Assembly: GCF_900116005.1 (NCBI RefSeq)
Contig: NZ_FOYI01000013.1
Coordinates: 22,736-86,735 of the forward strand
Direction: 5' to 3'
Origin: Poseidonocella sedimentorum
GTDB taxonomy: Bacteria; Pseudomonadota; Alphaproteobacteria; Rhodobacterales; Rhodobacteraceae
DNA: 64,000 nucleotides
The notes under the pieces were generated by a model. That model was not told the origin of the DNA, did not search any database, and worked only from the letters and a program-made list of their open reading frames with translations. The position numbers were made by a program, and so were the translations under genes. Below are positions 8,986 to 18,623 of this stretch, piece after piece (within the stretch, counting starts at the first letter, position 1; each line of letters opens with the position of its first letter).

Positions 8986-9772
8986 CTTGCGACTCCCATC
9001 CGTGCCACGGGCTCGCGGCGGTTTGCGGGCGATAGCGACGGTCGTAGTCCGGCGCGTAGAGGCGACTTTCGTCAAACCCCTCGGCGGCCAGCGCGCGACC
9101 CACGAATATCAGCGCCGTGCGGCTGATCCCCTCGTCCATCGCGGCCTCGATCGTCCCCAGCGTCGCGCGTAGGATGCGCTCATCGGGCCAACTCGCGCGA
9201 TAGACCACCGCGACGGGGCAGTCCGCGCCGTAGTGCGGGACCAGCTCAGCCACCACGCGGGGCAGGTTCTGGATCGACAGGTGCAGCGCCAGCGTCGCGC
9301 CGGTGGCGCCGAAATTGGCCAGTGTCTCGCCCTCGGGCATCGCGGTGGCGCGGCCGGATGTGCGGGTCAGGACCACCGATTGCGCAACGCCGGGCAGTGT
9401 CAGCTCGCCACCGAGTGCGGCGGCGGCGGCGGCGAAGGCCGGCACGCCCGGGGTCACGGTGTAGCCGATTCCCAAAGCGTCAAGCCGCCGGATCTGTTCG
9501 CCCATGGCGGACCAGACGGAAAGATCGCCCGAATGCAGCCGCGCGATGTCCTTGCCCTCTGCCTCGGCCCGCGCGATTTCCGCCATGATCGCATCAAGGT
9601 CCATCGGCGCGGTGTTCACGATGCGTGCGCCCTCGGGGCAGTGATCGAGGATCGCCTCGGGCACGAGCGAGCCCGCATAGAGGCAGACCGGACACGCCGC
9701 GATGAGATCGCGCGCGCGCAGGGTGATGAGATCCGGCGCACCGGGGCCCGCGCCGATGAAATGGACGGTCAT
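8978..9772 (-). CDS. cobM: precorrin-4 C11-methyltransferase (CobM)
   Basis: 264 aa. It starts [24 protein letters not shown] and contains [26 protein letters not shown] and [30 protein letters not shown], all typical of CobM/CbiF. It methylates C11 of precorrin-4. It overlaps cobE by 4 nt upstream. The longer open frame reaching 10288 is not coding beyond this ATG, because cobE and cobL occupy it. Confidence 0.94.
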   Translation of the reverse strand: MTVHFIGAGPGAPDLITLRARDLIAACPVCLYAGSLVPEAILDHCPEGARIVNTAPMDLDAIMAEIARAEAEGKDIARLHSGDLSVWSAMGEQIRRLDALGIGYTVTPGVPAFAAAAAALGGELTLPGVAQSVVLTRTSGRATAMPEGETLANFGATGATLALHLSIQNLPRVVAELVPHYGADCPVAVVYRASWPDERILRATLGTIEAAMDEGISRTALIFVGRALAAEGFDESRLYAPDYDRRYRPQTAASPWHGWESQDG

Positions 9773-10134
9773 GAGGCCTCTCCTTTCGCCAATGCGCAGG
9801 TCGCCGCGCGGTCTTCCGAGACTTCTCGTGGGCCGAGCAGTTTGGCCCCTGCCCCGGCCCCGGCGAGCGCCAGCGCCTCGGCCACGCTCCCGGTACCGTA
9901 GGCGGCCTCGGAACAGCTCGATTGCGTCTCCACGGGTTGCGCGACCACGACCGAGCCGGCGATCCGCAGGTGCGGCAGGCCGAGCTCGTCGGCCAGCGCC
10001 TCGACCAGCGCACCGTCCTTCTCCGCATGGCTCGCGAGCGCGAAAACCTTGTGCTCCCCGGCCGCCAGCCGGAGCGCCGAACGCAGGCTCTCCACCGTCG
10101 CTTTCTTGCGAAACCCGAACCCCGCGACGATCAT
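9769..10134 (-). CDS. cobE: CobE / CbiG C-terminal-like protein
   Basis: 121 aa, beginning [21 protein letters not shown] and ending with a [37 protein letters not shown] segment, which is the CbiG C-terminal/CobE fold. CobE is needed for aerobic cobalamin synthesis, but its exact role is uncertain in the literature. The ATG at 10134 overlaps the cobL stop by 4 nt, and the gene overlaps cobM by 4 nt. Confidence 0.88.
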   Translation of the reverse strand: MIVAGFGFRKKATVESLRSALRLAAGEHKVFALASHAEKDGALVEALADELGLPHLRIAGSVVVAQPVETQSSCSEAAYGTGSVAEALALAGAGAGAKLLGPREVSEDRAATCALAKGEAS

Positions 10135-11330
10135 AGCACCACACTCCATTGCACCACCGGATAGGCCGATTTCCAGCCGCGTTTGCGCCCGAGCGGCGCG
10201 GCGCGGGCGACCTCGATGCGCAGCAGCTCCCCGCCGAGCGTCTCCTGCCACGCCGCGAGCAGCGCCTCGCTCTCCAGCGTGACCGCATTGGTCACGAGCC
10301 GCGTGCCCGGGCTGAGCGTCAGCCGCAAAACCTCGAGCAGGTCCTGCGACAGCCCGCCGCCGATAAAGACCGCATCTGGCGGCGGCACCGCTTTCAGCGC
10401 CTCGGGGGCCCGGCCCTCGATCACGCGCAGCCGGTCCACCCCGTGGGCCAGCGCATTGGCGCGGATCCGGGCGGCGCGGTCGGGGCGCGGCTCGAAGCTC
10501 ACCGCGTCGCAGGCGGGATGGGCGCGGAGCCATTCGATCGCGACGGAGCCGGAGCCGCCGCCGATGTCCCAGAGCCGCTCCCCCGCGCGCGGGGCAAGGG
10601 CCGCGAGGGTCAGGGCGCGGATCGGGCTCTTGGTGATCTGGCCGTCTGTCTCGAACGCCGCGTCTGGCAGGCCGGGCGTGAGCGGCAGGGCGGCGCCCTC
10701 CGAGAGCTCCAACGCGGCGCAGACGGGATGGGCGAAGTCCACCTCGGTCAGCAGGGCCTCCGCGGGGCGCGATGTCCGCGCCTCACGCGGCCCACCGAGC
10801 GCCTCGAAGACATGGCAGAGGCTCGCGCCGAAGCCGAGACCGGTCAGGTAGCGCGCCAGCTCCACAAGGGCAGACCCGTCGCGCAGCAGCACGATCAGCC
10901 GCTGGCCCGGCGCCAGATGCGGGCGCAGGCGGGTAAGCGGAGCGGCGTGCAGGCCAAGGCAGGTGCAGCGCTCAAGCCCCCAGCCCAACCGGCTGGCCAC
11001 GAGGGAGAACGTCGAGGGGCCGGGCAGCGCGCGCCACTCGCCCGGCTCCAGCGCCTCGGCGATGACGCGGCCCGCACCGAACCAGAACGGATCGCCGGAG
11101 ACCAGCGCAACCGCCCGCCGCCCCCGCAGGCCGAGCAGGATCGGCATCCCCTCGGCGAAGGGCACCGGCCAGTCGATCCGCTCCGCCCCGCTGGCGGGCA
11201 AGAGCCCCAGATGACGCGGCGGGCCGATGATCACCTCGGCCTGCTCCAGCGCGGATCGGCTTGCAGGCGGCAGCCCATCCGGGCCATCTTCGCCCAGACC
11301 GACAATGGTGAGCCAGGGAGCTTCAGCCAT
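10131..11330 (-). CDS. cobL: precorrin-6Y C5,15-methyltransferase, decarboxylating (CobL)
   Basis: 399 aa fusion. The N-terminal CbiE-like tetrapyrrole methylase half starts [20 protein letters not shown] with [16 protein letters not shown]. The C-terminal CbiT-like class-I methyltransferase/decarboxylase half carries [20 protein letters not shown]. It produces precorrin-8 from precorrin-6B. The start at 11330 overlaps the start codon of the divergent cobK (CATG at 11328-11331), leaving no room for a promoter outside coding DNA. GAAGG lies about 10 nt upstream of the ATG. Confidence 0.94.
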   Translation of the reverse strand: MAEAPWLTIVGLGEDGPDGLPPASRSALEQAEVIIGPPRHLGLLPASGAERIDWPVPFAEGMPILLGLRGRRAVALVSGDPFWFGAGRVIAEALEPGEWRALPGPSTFSLVASRLGWGLERCTCLGLHAAPLTRLRPHLAPGQRLIVLLRDGSALVELARYLTGLGFGASLCHVFEALGGPREARTSRPAEALLTEVDFAHPVCAALELSEGAALPLTPGLPDAAFETDGQITKSPIRALTLAALAPRAGERLWDIGGGSGSVAIEWLRAHPACDAVSFEPRPDRAARIRANALAHGVDRLRVIEGRAPEALKAVPPPDAVFIGGGLSQDLLEVLRLTLSPGTRLVTNAVTLESEALLAAWQETLGGELLRIEVARAAPLGRKRGWKSAYPVVQWSVVL

Positions 11331-12096
11331 GCGCCCCAACCTTCTCGTGCTCGGCGGCACCACCGAGGCGACCGCGCTCTGCCGCGCGCTCCATGCCGCT
11401 GGGATCGATGGGATATTCTCGCTCGCCGGCCGGGTCGAGCGCCCGCTTCGCCAGCCCTTGCCGATGCGCAGCGGAGGGTTCGGCGGCGTGGCGGGTCTGG
11501 TGGCATATATCGCGCAGCACGGCATCACCCATCTTGTCGATGCGACCCACCCCTTCGCCGCGCAGATGAGCGCCAACGCGGTGGCCGCCAGCGCGACCAG
11601 CGGCACGCCCCTGATCGCGCTGACCCGCGCGCCGTGGGGGGCACAGGCCGGGGATGACTGGCGCGAGGTGGCGGATATGGAAGGCGCGGTCGCGGCCCTG
11701 CCGGAGCGCCCCGCGCGGATCATGCTCGCGATCGGCCGGCTCCAGCTCGGCGCCTTTGCCGCGCGGCCGCAGCATGACTACCTGCTCCGGCTTGTCGATC
11801 CGCCGGACGGGCCGCTGCCCGTGCCGAAGGCCAAGGTCCTGATCTCGCGCGGGCCCTTCACCGAGGCGGGCGATCTGGCCCTGCTCAGGGACCACCGCAT
11901 CGAGATGGTCGTATCCAAGAACGCGGGCGGCGCGGGGGCCTATGCCAAGATCGCCGCGGCGCGGGCGCTCCACCTGCCCGTGATCATGGTCTCGCGCCCG
12001 GTCATCACGCCGCGGCGGGAGGTGTTCAGCATTGAGGCGGTGTTGGACTGGCTCGCTCATTCGGACCGCCCTTCGGGCGCAGACCGCGGGGTATAG
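11329..12096 (+). CDS. cobK: precorrin-6A reductase (CobK)
   Basis: 255 aa: [21 protein letters not shown] (nucleotide-binding start), THLVDATHPFAAQMSANAV, KVLISRGPF and MVVSKNAGGAGAYAKI, the CobK/CbiJ signature. It reduces the corrin ring of precorrin-6A with NADPH. It is the only cob gene in this block on the plus strand. It starts inside the cobL start codon, with AGGGAG 8 nt upstream, and overlaps the 3' end of cobJ by 40 nt. It therefore sits antisense in the middle of the minus-strand cob run. Confidence 0.93.
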   Translation: MRPNLLVLGGTTEATALCRALHAAGIDGIFSLAGRVERPLRQPLPMRSGGFGGVAGLVAYIAQHGITHLVDATHPFAAQMSANAVAASATSGTPLIALTRAPWGAQAGDDWREVADMEGAVAALPERPARIMLAIGRLQLGAFAARPQHDYLLRLVDPPDGPLPVPKAKVLISRGPFTEAGDLALLRDHRIEMVVSKNAGGAGAYAKIAAARALHLPVIMVSRPVITPRREVFSIEAVLDWLAHSDRPSGADRGV

Positions 12097-12824
12097 ACCA
12101 GCGGCGCCTGCCCCTCGCGCGCAATGAGACGGGTGAGCGAGGAGCCGACGAGCACCACCGTGCGCATGTCGGCCATCTCCGGGGCCGCGTCCTTGAGGGC
12201 GGTGATCCGAAGCGCCTGATCCGGGGTCGAAACCGCGCGGGCGAAGATCATCAGCCGCTCCGGCTCGCACGTCTCGCGCAACACGTCGAGCACGCGGGTA
12301 AATCCCTCGGGCCGCGCCTTGGAACGCGGGTTGTAGAACCCCATCGCGAAATCACCCTCCACCGCGAGGCGCAGGCGCTTTTCGATGAGCGCCCAGGGTT
12401 TGAGGTTGTCTGACAGATTGATGGCGCAGAAGTCATGCCCCAGTGGCGCGCCCGCCGCCGCCGCCGCCGCGAGCATGGCGGTGATGCCCGGCAGCACGCG
12501 AATCTCGATCCCGCGCCAGCCCTCGGGCCCCGCTTCCAGCGCCTCGAAGACGGCCGAGGCCATGGCGAAGACCCCCGGATCGCCCGAGCTCACCACGACC
12601 ACGCGCCGCCCCTCGGCGGCCATCGCAAGCGCATGTCTGGACCGGTCAAGCTCCACCCGGTTGTCGGAGGCATGGCGGCGCAGCCCGGCCCGGTCGGGCA
12701 CGCGCGCAACGTAAGGAATGTAGCCCACCACGTCCGTCGCCTCGGCCAGCGCGGCGCTGACCTCGGGCGTCACGAGCGCGTCGCTCCCCGGTCCGAGCCC
12801 GGCGATGACCAGCGTCCCGCTCAC
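12057..12824 (-). CDS. cobJ: precorrin-3B C17-methyltransferase (CobJ)
   Basis: 255 aa: LVIAGLGPGSDALVTPEVSAAL, YIPYVARVP, VVVVSSGDPGVFAMASAVFEAL, LPGITAMLAAAAAAGAPLGHDFCAINLSD and FYNPRSKAR, all diagnostic of CobJ/CbiH. It methylates C17 with ring contraction. It overlaps cobI by 4 nt upstream, and its last 40 nt overlap the antisense cobK. Confidence 0.95.
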   Translation of the reverse strand: MSGTLVIAGLGPGSDALVTPEVSAALAEATDVVGYIPYVARVPDRAGLRRHASDNRVELDRSRHALAMAAEGRRVVVVSSGDPGVFAMASAVFEALEAGPEGWRGIEIRVLPGITAMLAAAAAAGAPLGHDFCAINLSDNLKPWALIEKRLRLAVEGDFAMGFYNPRSKARPEGFTRVLDVLRETCEPERLMIFARAVSTPDQALRITALKDAAPEMADMRTVVLVGSSLTRLIAREGQAPLVYTPRSAPEGRSE

Positions 12825-13546
12825 GGCCGGCGCCCCTGCCCGTGCACCACGATGATCGAAAAATACGGCGCCTCGACGCCATCCGCCTCGCTCAGCCGGC
12901 GCACCCGTTGCCCCGACATGCTGGCATATTCCACAAGCCAGGCGCGGTCATGCTTGCCCGCCTTGCGCAATGCCGAGGCGACCTTTTCAAGGTTGCGCCC
13001 CAACTTCATCACGACCACCGCATCCGCGCTCGACATCGCCATGACAAGCGCATCCTCGGGCAGCGTGCCCATCAACACCGTCAATCGGTCATCGCCCCAG
13101 GTGACCGGAAGGCCCGTCGCGGTCCAGGCCGCCGACATGCCGGTGATCGCCGGGACGACCTCAACCGGGACGACCCCGTGGAGCCGGCCGTAGATATGCA
13201 TGAAGGAGCCATAGAAAAACGGATCGCCCTCGCAGAGAACGACCACGTCCTCGCCCGCCTCGATCAGCGCGCGGATATGGGCGCAGCAGTCCGCATAGAA
13301 GCCCGAAAGCCAGGCGTTGTAGCGCGGATCGGTCAGCGGGATCTCAGTCGTGACCGGATATTCCATCGGGAATTCGACGGCGTCCTCGCGCAGCATCCCC
13401 TCGACGATGCCCCGCGCCTGCCCCGCCCGGCCCGCCTTGCGGAAGAACGCCACGTGGCGCGCGCCGCGCACGAGCCGGTCCGCCCGGACGCTCATCAGAT
13501 CGGGATCCCCCGGCCCGAGGCCCACGCCATAGAGCACGCCGCTCAT
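12821..13546 (-). CDS. cobI: precorrin-2 C20-methyltransferase (CobI)
   Basis: 241 aa: MSGVLYGVGLGPGDPDLMSVRADRLV, VVLCEGDPFFYGSFMHIYGRL, PAITGMSAAWTATGLPVTWGDDRLTVLMGTLP and VVMKLGRNLEKV, the CobI/CbiL pattern. It makes precorrin-3A. The ATG at 13546 overlaps the cobH stop by 4 nt. Confidence 0.95.
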   Translation of the reverse strand: MSGVLYGVGLGPGDPDLMSVRADRLVRGARHVAFFRKAGRAGQARGIVEGMLREDAVEFPMEYPVTTEIPLTDPRYNAWLSGFYADCCAHIRALIEAGEDVVVLCEGDPFFYGSFMHIYGRLHGVVPVEVVPAITGMSAAWTATGLPVTWGDDRLTVLMGTLPEDALVMAMSSADAVVVMKLGRNLEKVASALRKAGKHDRAWLVEYASMSGQRVRRLSEADGVEAPYFSIIVVHGQGRRP

Positions 13547-14172
13547 TCGGCGCGGCTCGCGATGGCATTGACGGCGGCGACCGTGATGGCGCTCCCGCCA
13601 AGCCGCCCTTCGACGATGAGGCTCGGGACGGGTTGGGCCGCCCAGAGCGCGTCCTTGCTCTCCATCGCGCCGACGAAGCCGACCGGGCAGCCGATGATCG
13701 CCGCCGGGCGCGGGCAATCGGGGTCTTCGAGCATGTTCAGCAGGTGGAAGAGCGCGGTGGGCGCGTTGCCGATGGCAACGAGCGCGCCGGCCAGATGCGG
13801 ACGCCAGAGCTCCAGCGCGGCGGCGGAGCGGGTGTTCGCCATCTCGCGCGCAAGCGGCGGGACGGACGGGTCATGCAGCGTGCAGATCACCTCATTTCCC
13901 TGCGGCAGGCGCGCGCGCGTGATCCCTTCGCTGACCATCCGCGCATCGCACAGGATCGGCGCGCCGGCCTCCAGCGCGGCCCGTGCTGCGGCGACCATGC
14001 CATCGGAAAACCGCACATGTGCCTCGAGCCCCACAAGCCCGGCGGCATGGATCATCCGGACTGTGACCTGCTCCTCGTCGGGGGCAAACCGCCCCAGATC
14101 GGCTTCGGCCCGGATTGTCGCGAAGGACTGGCGATAGATCGCGGCCCCGTCGGTTTCATAGGCATACGGCAT
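13543..14172 (-). CDS. cobH: precorrin-8X methylmutase (CobH)
   Basis: 209 aa, standard length. Landmarks are VRMIHAAGLVG with the catalytic His, ARAALEAGAPILCDARMVSEGI, AIGNAPTALFHLLNML and AAIIGCPVGFVGAMESKDAL. It migrates the C11 methyl to C12, giving hydrogenobyrinic acid. It lies between cobG (2-nt gap) and cobI (4-nt overlap). Confidence 0.96.
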   Translation of the reverse strand: MPYAYETDGAAIYRQSFATIRAEADLGRFAPDEEQVTVRMIHAAGLVGLEAHVRFSDGMVAAARAALEAGAPILCDARMVSEGITRARLPQGNEVICTLHDPSVPPLAREMANTRSAAALELWRPHLAGALVAIGNAPTALFHLLNMLEDPDCPRPAAIIGCPVGFVGAMESKDALWAAQPVPSLIVEGRLGGSAITVAAVNAIASRAE

Positions 14173-14174
14173 GG

Positions 14175-15341
14175 TCAGGTCCTGATGGCCTCGTCAATGT
14201 CCCCGGGCGAAAGCCCCTGTCGGTCGGGCTCATCCCACGGCGCGCCGCCCCTGACAAGGTCGAAGCGCCCCGCGCGGCCCACCAGCGTGAGATCCGCCGG
14301 GCCGGGGCGCGCGCACCCCTTGGCGCAGCCCGAGACATGCAGCGTCGTACCCGGGGCCAGCCCGGCGGCCAGATGGCTGGCGAGCGCGCGGGTCTCGACC
14401 TCGGCCTGCCCGCAGCCCGGAGCGCCGGTGCAGGCGCTGACGCGCAGGCGCGGATCGCCCGGCGCGGCGATGAGGCTCTCGGGCAGATCGGGACGCTCGG
14501 CAAGGCCGGGCAGGAAGAGCATGCGCCAGGGCGTGATCCGCAGGGTCTGGCCCACCGGGCAGACGGCGAGCAGCGCGCGCAAAGCGCCCCCCGGGATCAG
14601 CCCGAAACCAGCTCCGAGCAGCAGGCCCCCGGCCCGGGGACCCGGGCGCGCCACATCCGCCGCCGGGAAGGGCAACTCCGTTCCCGCAAGCTCGGGCGGC
14701 AGCACTGCCCCCGCCTCCAGATGCCGCCGCATCCGCCCGCGCCCATCCGCGCCGATCCCGCCGCTTTCGGCAAACCACTCGGCCATTGCGATAGCGCCCT
14801 GACAGACCGCCTCAATGCCCTCGAAGACGCGGCCACCCTCGGCCCCGTCCGCCCTGAGGAGGAGCCCGGCCGGTCCGGCCTCGATGCGGATATCGCCGCT
14901 CACCCCGGCCAGATGCCGCCCCTCGGGGCCCGCATCGACGAGGAAGCCGAACTTGGAGGGCATAGCCGGCGCCCGCTCAAGCAGCGCGCCAAGCCGCGCG
15001 GCAATCTCCGCCTGATCCCAGAGGTCAGCCCCCCCGTGAAACGGCGAGAGGATCAGGTTGCGCCGCGCCTCGGCCTCCCCATCCGGATCGAGAAGCCCGA
15101 GCGCGGCGAGACCGTCCAGCAGGCCCGCGTGCTCGGCGTCGGCGACGCCGCGGATCTGGAGGTTGGCCCGCGAGGTCAGCTCCAGCATCCCGTTGCCGAA
15201 CCGCTCGGCCAGATCGGCGAGCCCCGCGGCCTGCGCGCCGCTGAGCGTGTTCAGAAACGGCCGCACCCGGACGACGAGCCCGTCCGCCGCCGCCATGGGG
15301 CGCCGCGCGCCGGGGCACCAGCCCTTGACCGCGCCGCTCAT
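14175..15341 (-). CDS. cobG: precorrin-3B synthase (CobG)
   Basis: 388 aa, nitrite/sulfite-reductase-like fold. The C-terminal half has CTGAPGC (Cys304, Cys310) and CAKGC (Cys339, Cys343), matching the Cx5C...Cx3C ligand set of this family's Fe-S (and siroheme) centres. CobG is the oxygen-dependent monooxygenase that forms precorrin-3B, so its presence marks the aerobic B12 route. It overlaps cobN by 4 nt. Confidence 0.94.
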   Translation of the reverse strand: MSGAVKGWCPGARRPMAAADGLVVRVRPFLNTLSGAQAAGLADLAERFGNGMLELTSRANLQIRGVADAEHAGLLDGLAALGLLDPDGEAEARRNLILSPFHGGADLWDQAEIAARLGALLERAPAMPSKFGFLVDAGPEGRHLAGVSGDIRIEAGPAGLLLRADGAEGGRVFEGIEAVCQGAIAMAEWFAESGGIGADGRGRMRRHLEAGAVLPPELAGTELPFPAADVARPGPRAGGLLLGAGFGLIPGGALRALLAVCPVGQTLRITPWRMLFLPGLAERPDLPESLIAAPGDPRLRVSACTGAPGCGQAEVETRALASHLAAGLAPGTTLHVSGCAKGCARPGPADLTLVGRAGRFDLVRGGAPWDEPDRQGLSPGDIDEAIRT

Positions 15342-18300
15342 GACCGCGCCTCCAGCGTGGCCTGAATCGAGTTGCGCCGCGTGACCCAGAGGCCCGCCGC
15401 GTGCAGCGCCGCGAAGCGCGCGCGCATGGCCTCCAGCGCCTCGGGGTTGGCGGCCTGCATGAACGCGGTCACCTCCGCGTCGCCGAGCGTCGCCGCGTGA
15501 TAGAGGTCAAACAGATGCGCCGGGACCGCCCCGGCCAGATGCGCAAACGCCGCCATGTGGTCGAGCGTCGCCGCAATTTCCGCCGCGCCCCGGAACCCGT
15601 GCCGCCGCATGCCCGCGATCCAGCCCGGATGCGCCGCCCGGGCCTGAACGATGCGCGACAGCTCCTCGGTCAGCTCCCGCGTGCGCGGGGTGGCGGGGTC
15701 CGTGTTGTCGAGGTGATAGAGCCGCGCTTGGCCCCCGGTGACCGCCTGCGCCGCGGCGAACCCGGCCACATGGGCGGGGTAGTCGGCGGCGAGCAGAAGG
15801 TCTGTCTCCGGCAGGTCCTGCGGATGCACGAACGCCTGCGCCCCCGCCACCTGCGCCGCGATCGCCTCCGGCGCGTGCTGCGCGTGATCGCCGTCGAGCG
15901 CATGGGCGCTGGCCGCGAGCCAGGCCTCCCCGGCGGCGCGGCGCCCCTCGTCGCCATAGGACTCCGCCGCATCGCCCATCCCGAGGCCGAACTGCCCAGG
16001 TTTCGGCCCGAAGACGCGCGCGGGGTGGGCCCGCCCGGCGAAGGGGTTGAAATCCGGCGCCTCGTCGCGCTCGGCCAGAACGCGGACCGCCTGCGCGTAG
16101 AGCGCAGTGAGGGTCGGGAAGACATCGCGGAAGAGGCCCGAGACGCGCAAGGTCGCATCGATGCGGGGCCGGTCGAGCTCGGCCAGCGGGATCACCTCGA
16201 TCCCCGAAACGCGCTCGCTGCCCGCGTCCCAGACCGGTTTCACCCCAAGCAGATGCAGCGCCATGGCGAATTCCTCGCCCGCCGTGCGCATGGTCGCCGA
16301 GCCCCAGAGATCGACGACCACGCCGCGTGGCCAGTCGCCCTCCTCTTGCAAGTGCCGCCGGAGCAGATCCTCTGCCAAGCGGACGCCTTGGGCATGGGCC
16401 GCGCGGGTGGGGACCGATCGCGGATCGGTGGTGAAGAGGTTGCGGCCCGTGGGCAAGACGTCGCGCCGCCCGCGGTTGGGCGAGCCCGAGGGGCCCGGCG
16501 CGATCCGTCGCCCATCGAGCGCATCGAGCAGGGCCAGCCGTTCGGCCTCTCCGCTCTCCTCGGGCGCAAAGCCGGCGGTGGAGGCGCGGCCCCAGACATG
16601 CAGCCCCTCGCCGAACTGGCTTTCCTTCACGTCGCAGACGAAACGGTCGATCCGGGTGATCGCCTCGGCGCTGCATTCCGCGCGCTCAAGGCCGAGATCG
16701 TCCTCGACCCCGAGCGCCTGCGCCTCGTCGCGGATGTCGGACTGGAGCCGGTCGCGCCGCCTTGGGTCGAGCCCGTCGGCGTTGGAGAACTCGTCGAGCA
16801 GCGCCTCCAGCCGGTGCAGCCGTTCCGGCATCCCGCTCGCGACCAGCGGCGGCGGCACATGGCCCAGAGTGACCGCGCCGATGCGCCGTTTGGCCTGCGC
16901 CGCCTCGCCGGGATCGTTGACGATGAAGGGGTAGAGGACGGGCATGGCCCCGCTCAGCGCCTCGGGCCAGCAGCGTTCCGACAGGGCCACCGATTTGCCC
17001 GGCAGCCATTCGAGCGTCCCATGCGCGCCGATGTGGACCAGCGCGTCGGCCTGGGCGCGGAGCCAGAGGTAAAAGGCGACATAGCCGTGGCGCGGGGTGC
17101 GCGAGAGGTCGTGGTACTCATCGTCCCGGACGGCGGGGGTGCCGCGTTCGGGCTGGAGCGCGACGAGGATATTCCCGCGCCTCAGGACCGGCAGGGTCAT
17201 CGCCCCATCCGCGAAGGCGGGGTCGTCCTCGGGCGCGCCCCAAGTCTCTGCGAGGTCCCGGCGGAGCGTCTCGGGCAGGCCATCCAGTGCGGCGAGATAG
17301 TCGGCGAGCGGCCAGCGCAATTGCGCCTCGGTCAGAGCGGCGTCAAGCGGCGCGCCCGGCTCGACCGTGTAGCCCGCGCCCGCGAGGTCCTCGAGGATCG
17401 CCTCGGCGGAGGCGAGCGCGTCGAGGCCGACCGCATGGGCCATGTTCCAGCCCTTGCCCGGGTAAGTCGAGAGGACAAGCACCACCCGCCGCGCCGCCGC
17501 ATCGGTTTGGGCCAGCCGGTGCCATGCGGCGACCCGGCCCGCCACGGCGGTGATGCGGTCCGGCTCGGCCCTGTGGGCGGTGCGCGCGAATTGCAGATCG
17601 GGATCTCGCGGGCCCGGCTCCTTGAAGGAAACCGCGCCGCCGAAGAGCCGCCCGTCCACCTCGGGCAGGACCACGTGCATCGCCAGATCGCCCGGGGAGA
17701 GCCCGCGCTCGGAGCCGTCCCATGCCTCCCGCGAGGCCGTCGAGAGCGCGACTTGGAAAACCGGCACACCGGGCGCGTCGAGCGGGGAGGTCCCCCCCCG
17801 CCCCTGTCCGGAAAAGGCTGTCGCGTTGACGATGGCGGCGGGGTTGAGCGCGGTCAGGGTCTCGGACAGCCACGCCGCGGCCTCGGGCGCCTTGAGCGAG
17901 GGGGCGAAAAGGCCGATGGGCGCGAAACCGCGCGCCTCCAATGCGCGAAACAACGCCCGGATCGGGTCAAGATCGGCGGCGGTCACGTAGGAGCGGTAGA
18001 AGGTCACGGCCACGGTCGGGCGGGCATCCCCAGCGCGATCCGGCAGCGCGGACCGCACGCCAGAGGCCGGATCCCAAACGCCGTGGGACGGTAGGGATTT
18101 GGCCCCGGCGACGGGCCCGGCATAGAGCCCGGCGGCGAGCGCGAGCTGCGCCAGCGCGGCCTGCGCCGCCACCTCGCCGCCCGTGTCGCAAAGCGATTGT
18201 AGGCGCCGCAGGGTCGAGACCGGGAGGGTGGAGACCTCATCCAGACGCGCATCCGGCCGCCCGTCCGCGGGCAGGACCGCGAGCGCGATGCCCCGCTCCC

Positions 18301-18619
18301 GCGCGAGCGCCTCCACCTGTTGCAAACCATAGGCCCAGTAGGGCACGCCGCCGATCAGCCGGATCAGGATGCCCTGCGCGCCCTCCAGCGTTTGCTCGAC
18401 ATAGGTATCGACCGAGAGCGGGTGTTTGAGCGCCGCGAGATTGGCCAGCCGCAGGCTCGGCATCGCCCCGGCCCCGCCACCGCGATGCCACCCCGCCGCG
18501 AAAGCGCCGAGGTCACTGTCGGAGAAGGACAACACCACCAGATCCGCCGGGCTCTGGGCCAGGTCGGTGGGCGTTGCCGTCTCTTCCAGCCCGTGGCTTT
18601 CGCGGAAGATGACATGCAT
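15338..18619 (-). CDS. cobN: cobaltochelatase large subunit (CobN)
   Basis: 1093 aa. The signature VHIGAHGTLEWLPGKSVALSERCWPEAL (about 525-555) and a later RFVCDVKESQFGEGLHVWG segment are typical of CobN/BchH-type chelatase large subunits. It inserts Co2+ into hydrogenobyrinate a,c-diamide with ATP, working with the AAA+ CobS and CobT subunits, which are not in this window. It is somewhat shorter than the classical roughly 1250-aa CobN. It lies 4 nt downstream of cobW and overlaps cobG by 4 nt. Confidence 0.95.
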   Translation of the reverse strand: MHVIFRESHGLEETATPTDLAQSPADLVVLSFSDSDLGAFAAGWHRGGGAGAMPSLRLANLAALKHPLSVDTYVEQTLEGAQGILIRLIGGVPYWAYGLQQVEALARERGIALAVLPADGRPDARLDEVSTLPVSTLRRLQSLCDTGGEVAAQAALAQLALAAGLYAGPVAGAKSLPSHGVWDPASGVRSALPDRAGDARPTVAVTFYRSYVTAADLDPIRALFRALEARGFAPIGLFAPSLKAPEAAAWLSETLTALNPAAIVNATAFSGQGRGGTSPLDAPGVPVFQVALSTASREAWDGSERGLSPGDLAMHVVLPEVDGRLFGGAVSFKEPGPRDPDLQFARTAHRAEPDRITAVAGRVAAWHRLAQTDAAARRVVLVLSTYPGKGWNMAHAVGLDALASAEAILEDLAGAGYTVEPGAPLDAALTEAQLRWPLADYLAALDGLPETLRRDLAETWGAPEDDPAFADGAMTLPVLRRGNILVALQPERGTPAVRDDEYHDLSRTPRHGYVAFYLWLRAQADALVHIGAHGTLEWLPGKSVALSERCWPEALSGAMPVLYPFIVNDPGEAAQAKRRIGAVTLGHVPPPLVASGMPERLHRLEALLDEFSNADGLDPRRRDRLQSDIRDEAQALGVEDDLGLERAECSAEAITRIDRFVCDVKESQFGEGLHVWGRASTAGFAPEESGEAERLALLDALDGRRIAPGPSGSPNRGRRDVLPTGRNLFTTDPRSVPTRAAHAQGVRLAEDLLRRHLQEEGDWPRGVVVDLWGSATMRTAGEEFAMALHLLGVKPVWDAGSERVSGIEVIPLAELDRPRIDATLRVSGLFRDVFPTLTALYAQAVRVLAERDEAPDFNPFAGRAHPARVFGPKPGQFGLGMGDAAESYGDEGRRAAGEAWLAASAHALDGDHAQHAPEAIAAQVAGAQAFVHPQDLPETDLLLAADYPAHVAGFAAAQAVTGGQARLYHLDNTDPATPRTRELTEELSRIVQARAAHPGWIAGMRRHGFRGAAEIAATLDHMAAFAHLAGAVPAHLFDLYHAATLGDAEVTAFMQAANPEALEAMRARFAALHAAGLWVTRRNSIQATLEARS

Positions 18620-18623
18620 GGGC

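Noticed and set aside
15401..18094. 897-codon open frame on the plus strand opposite cobN
   Set aside because: It is Arg/Gly/His-rich and antisense to a well-supported cobN, an artefact of high GC3 content. The same applies to the other long opposite-strand frames.
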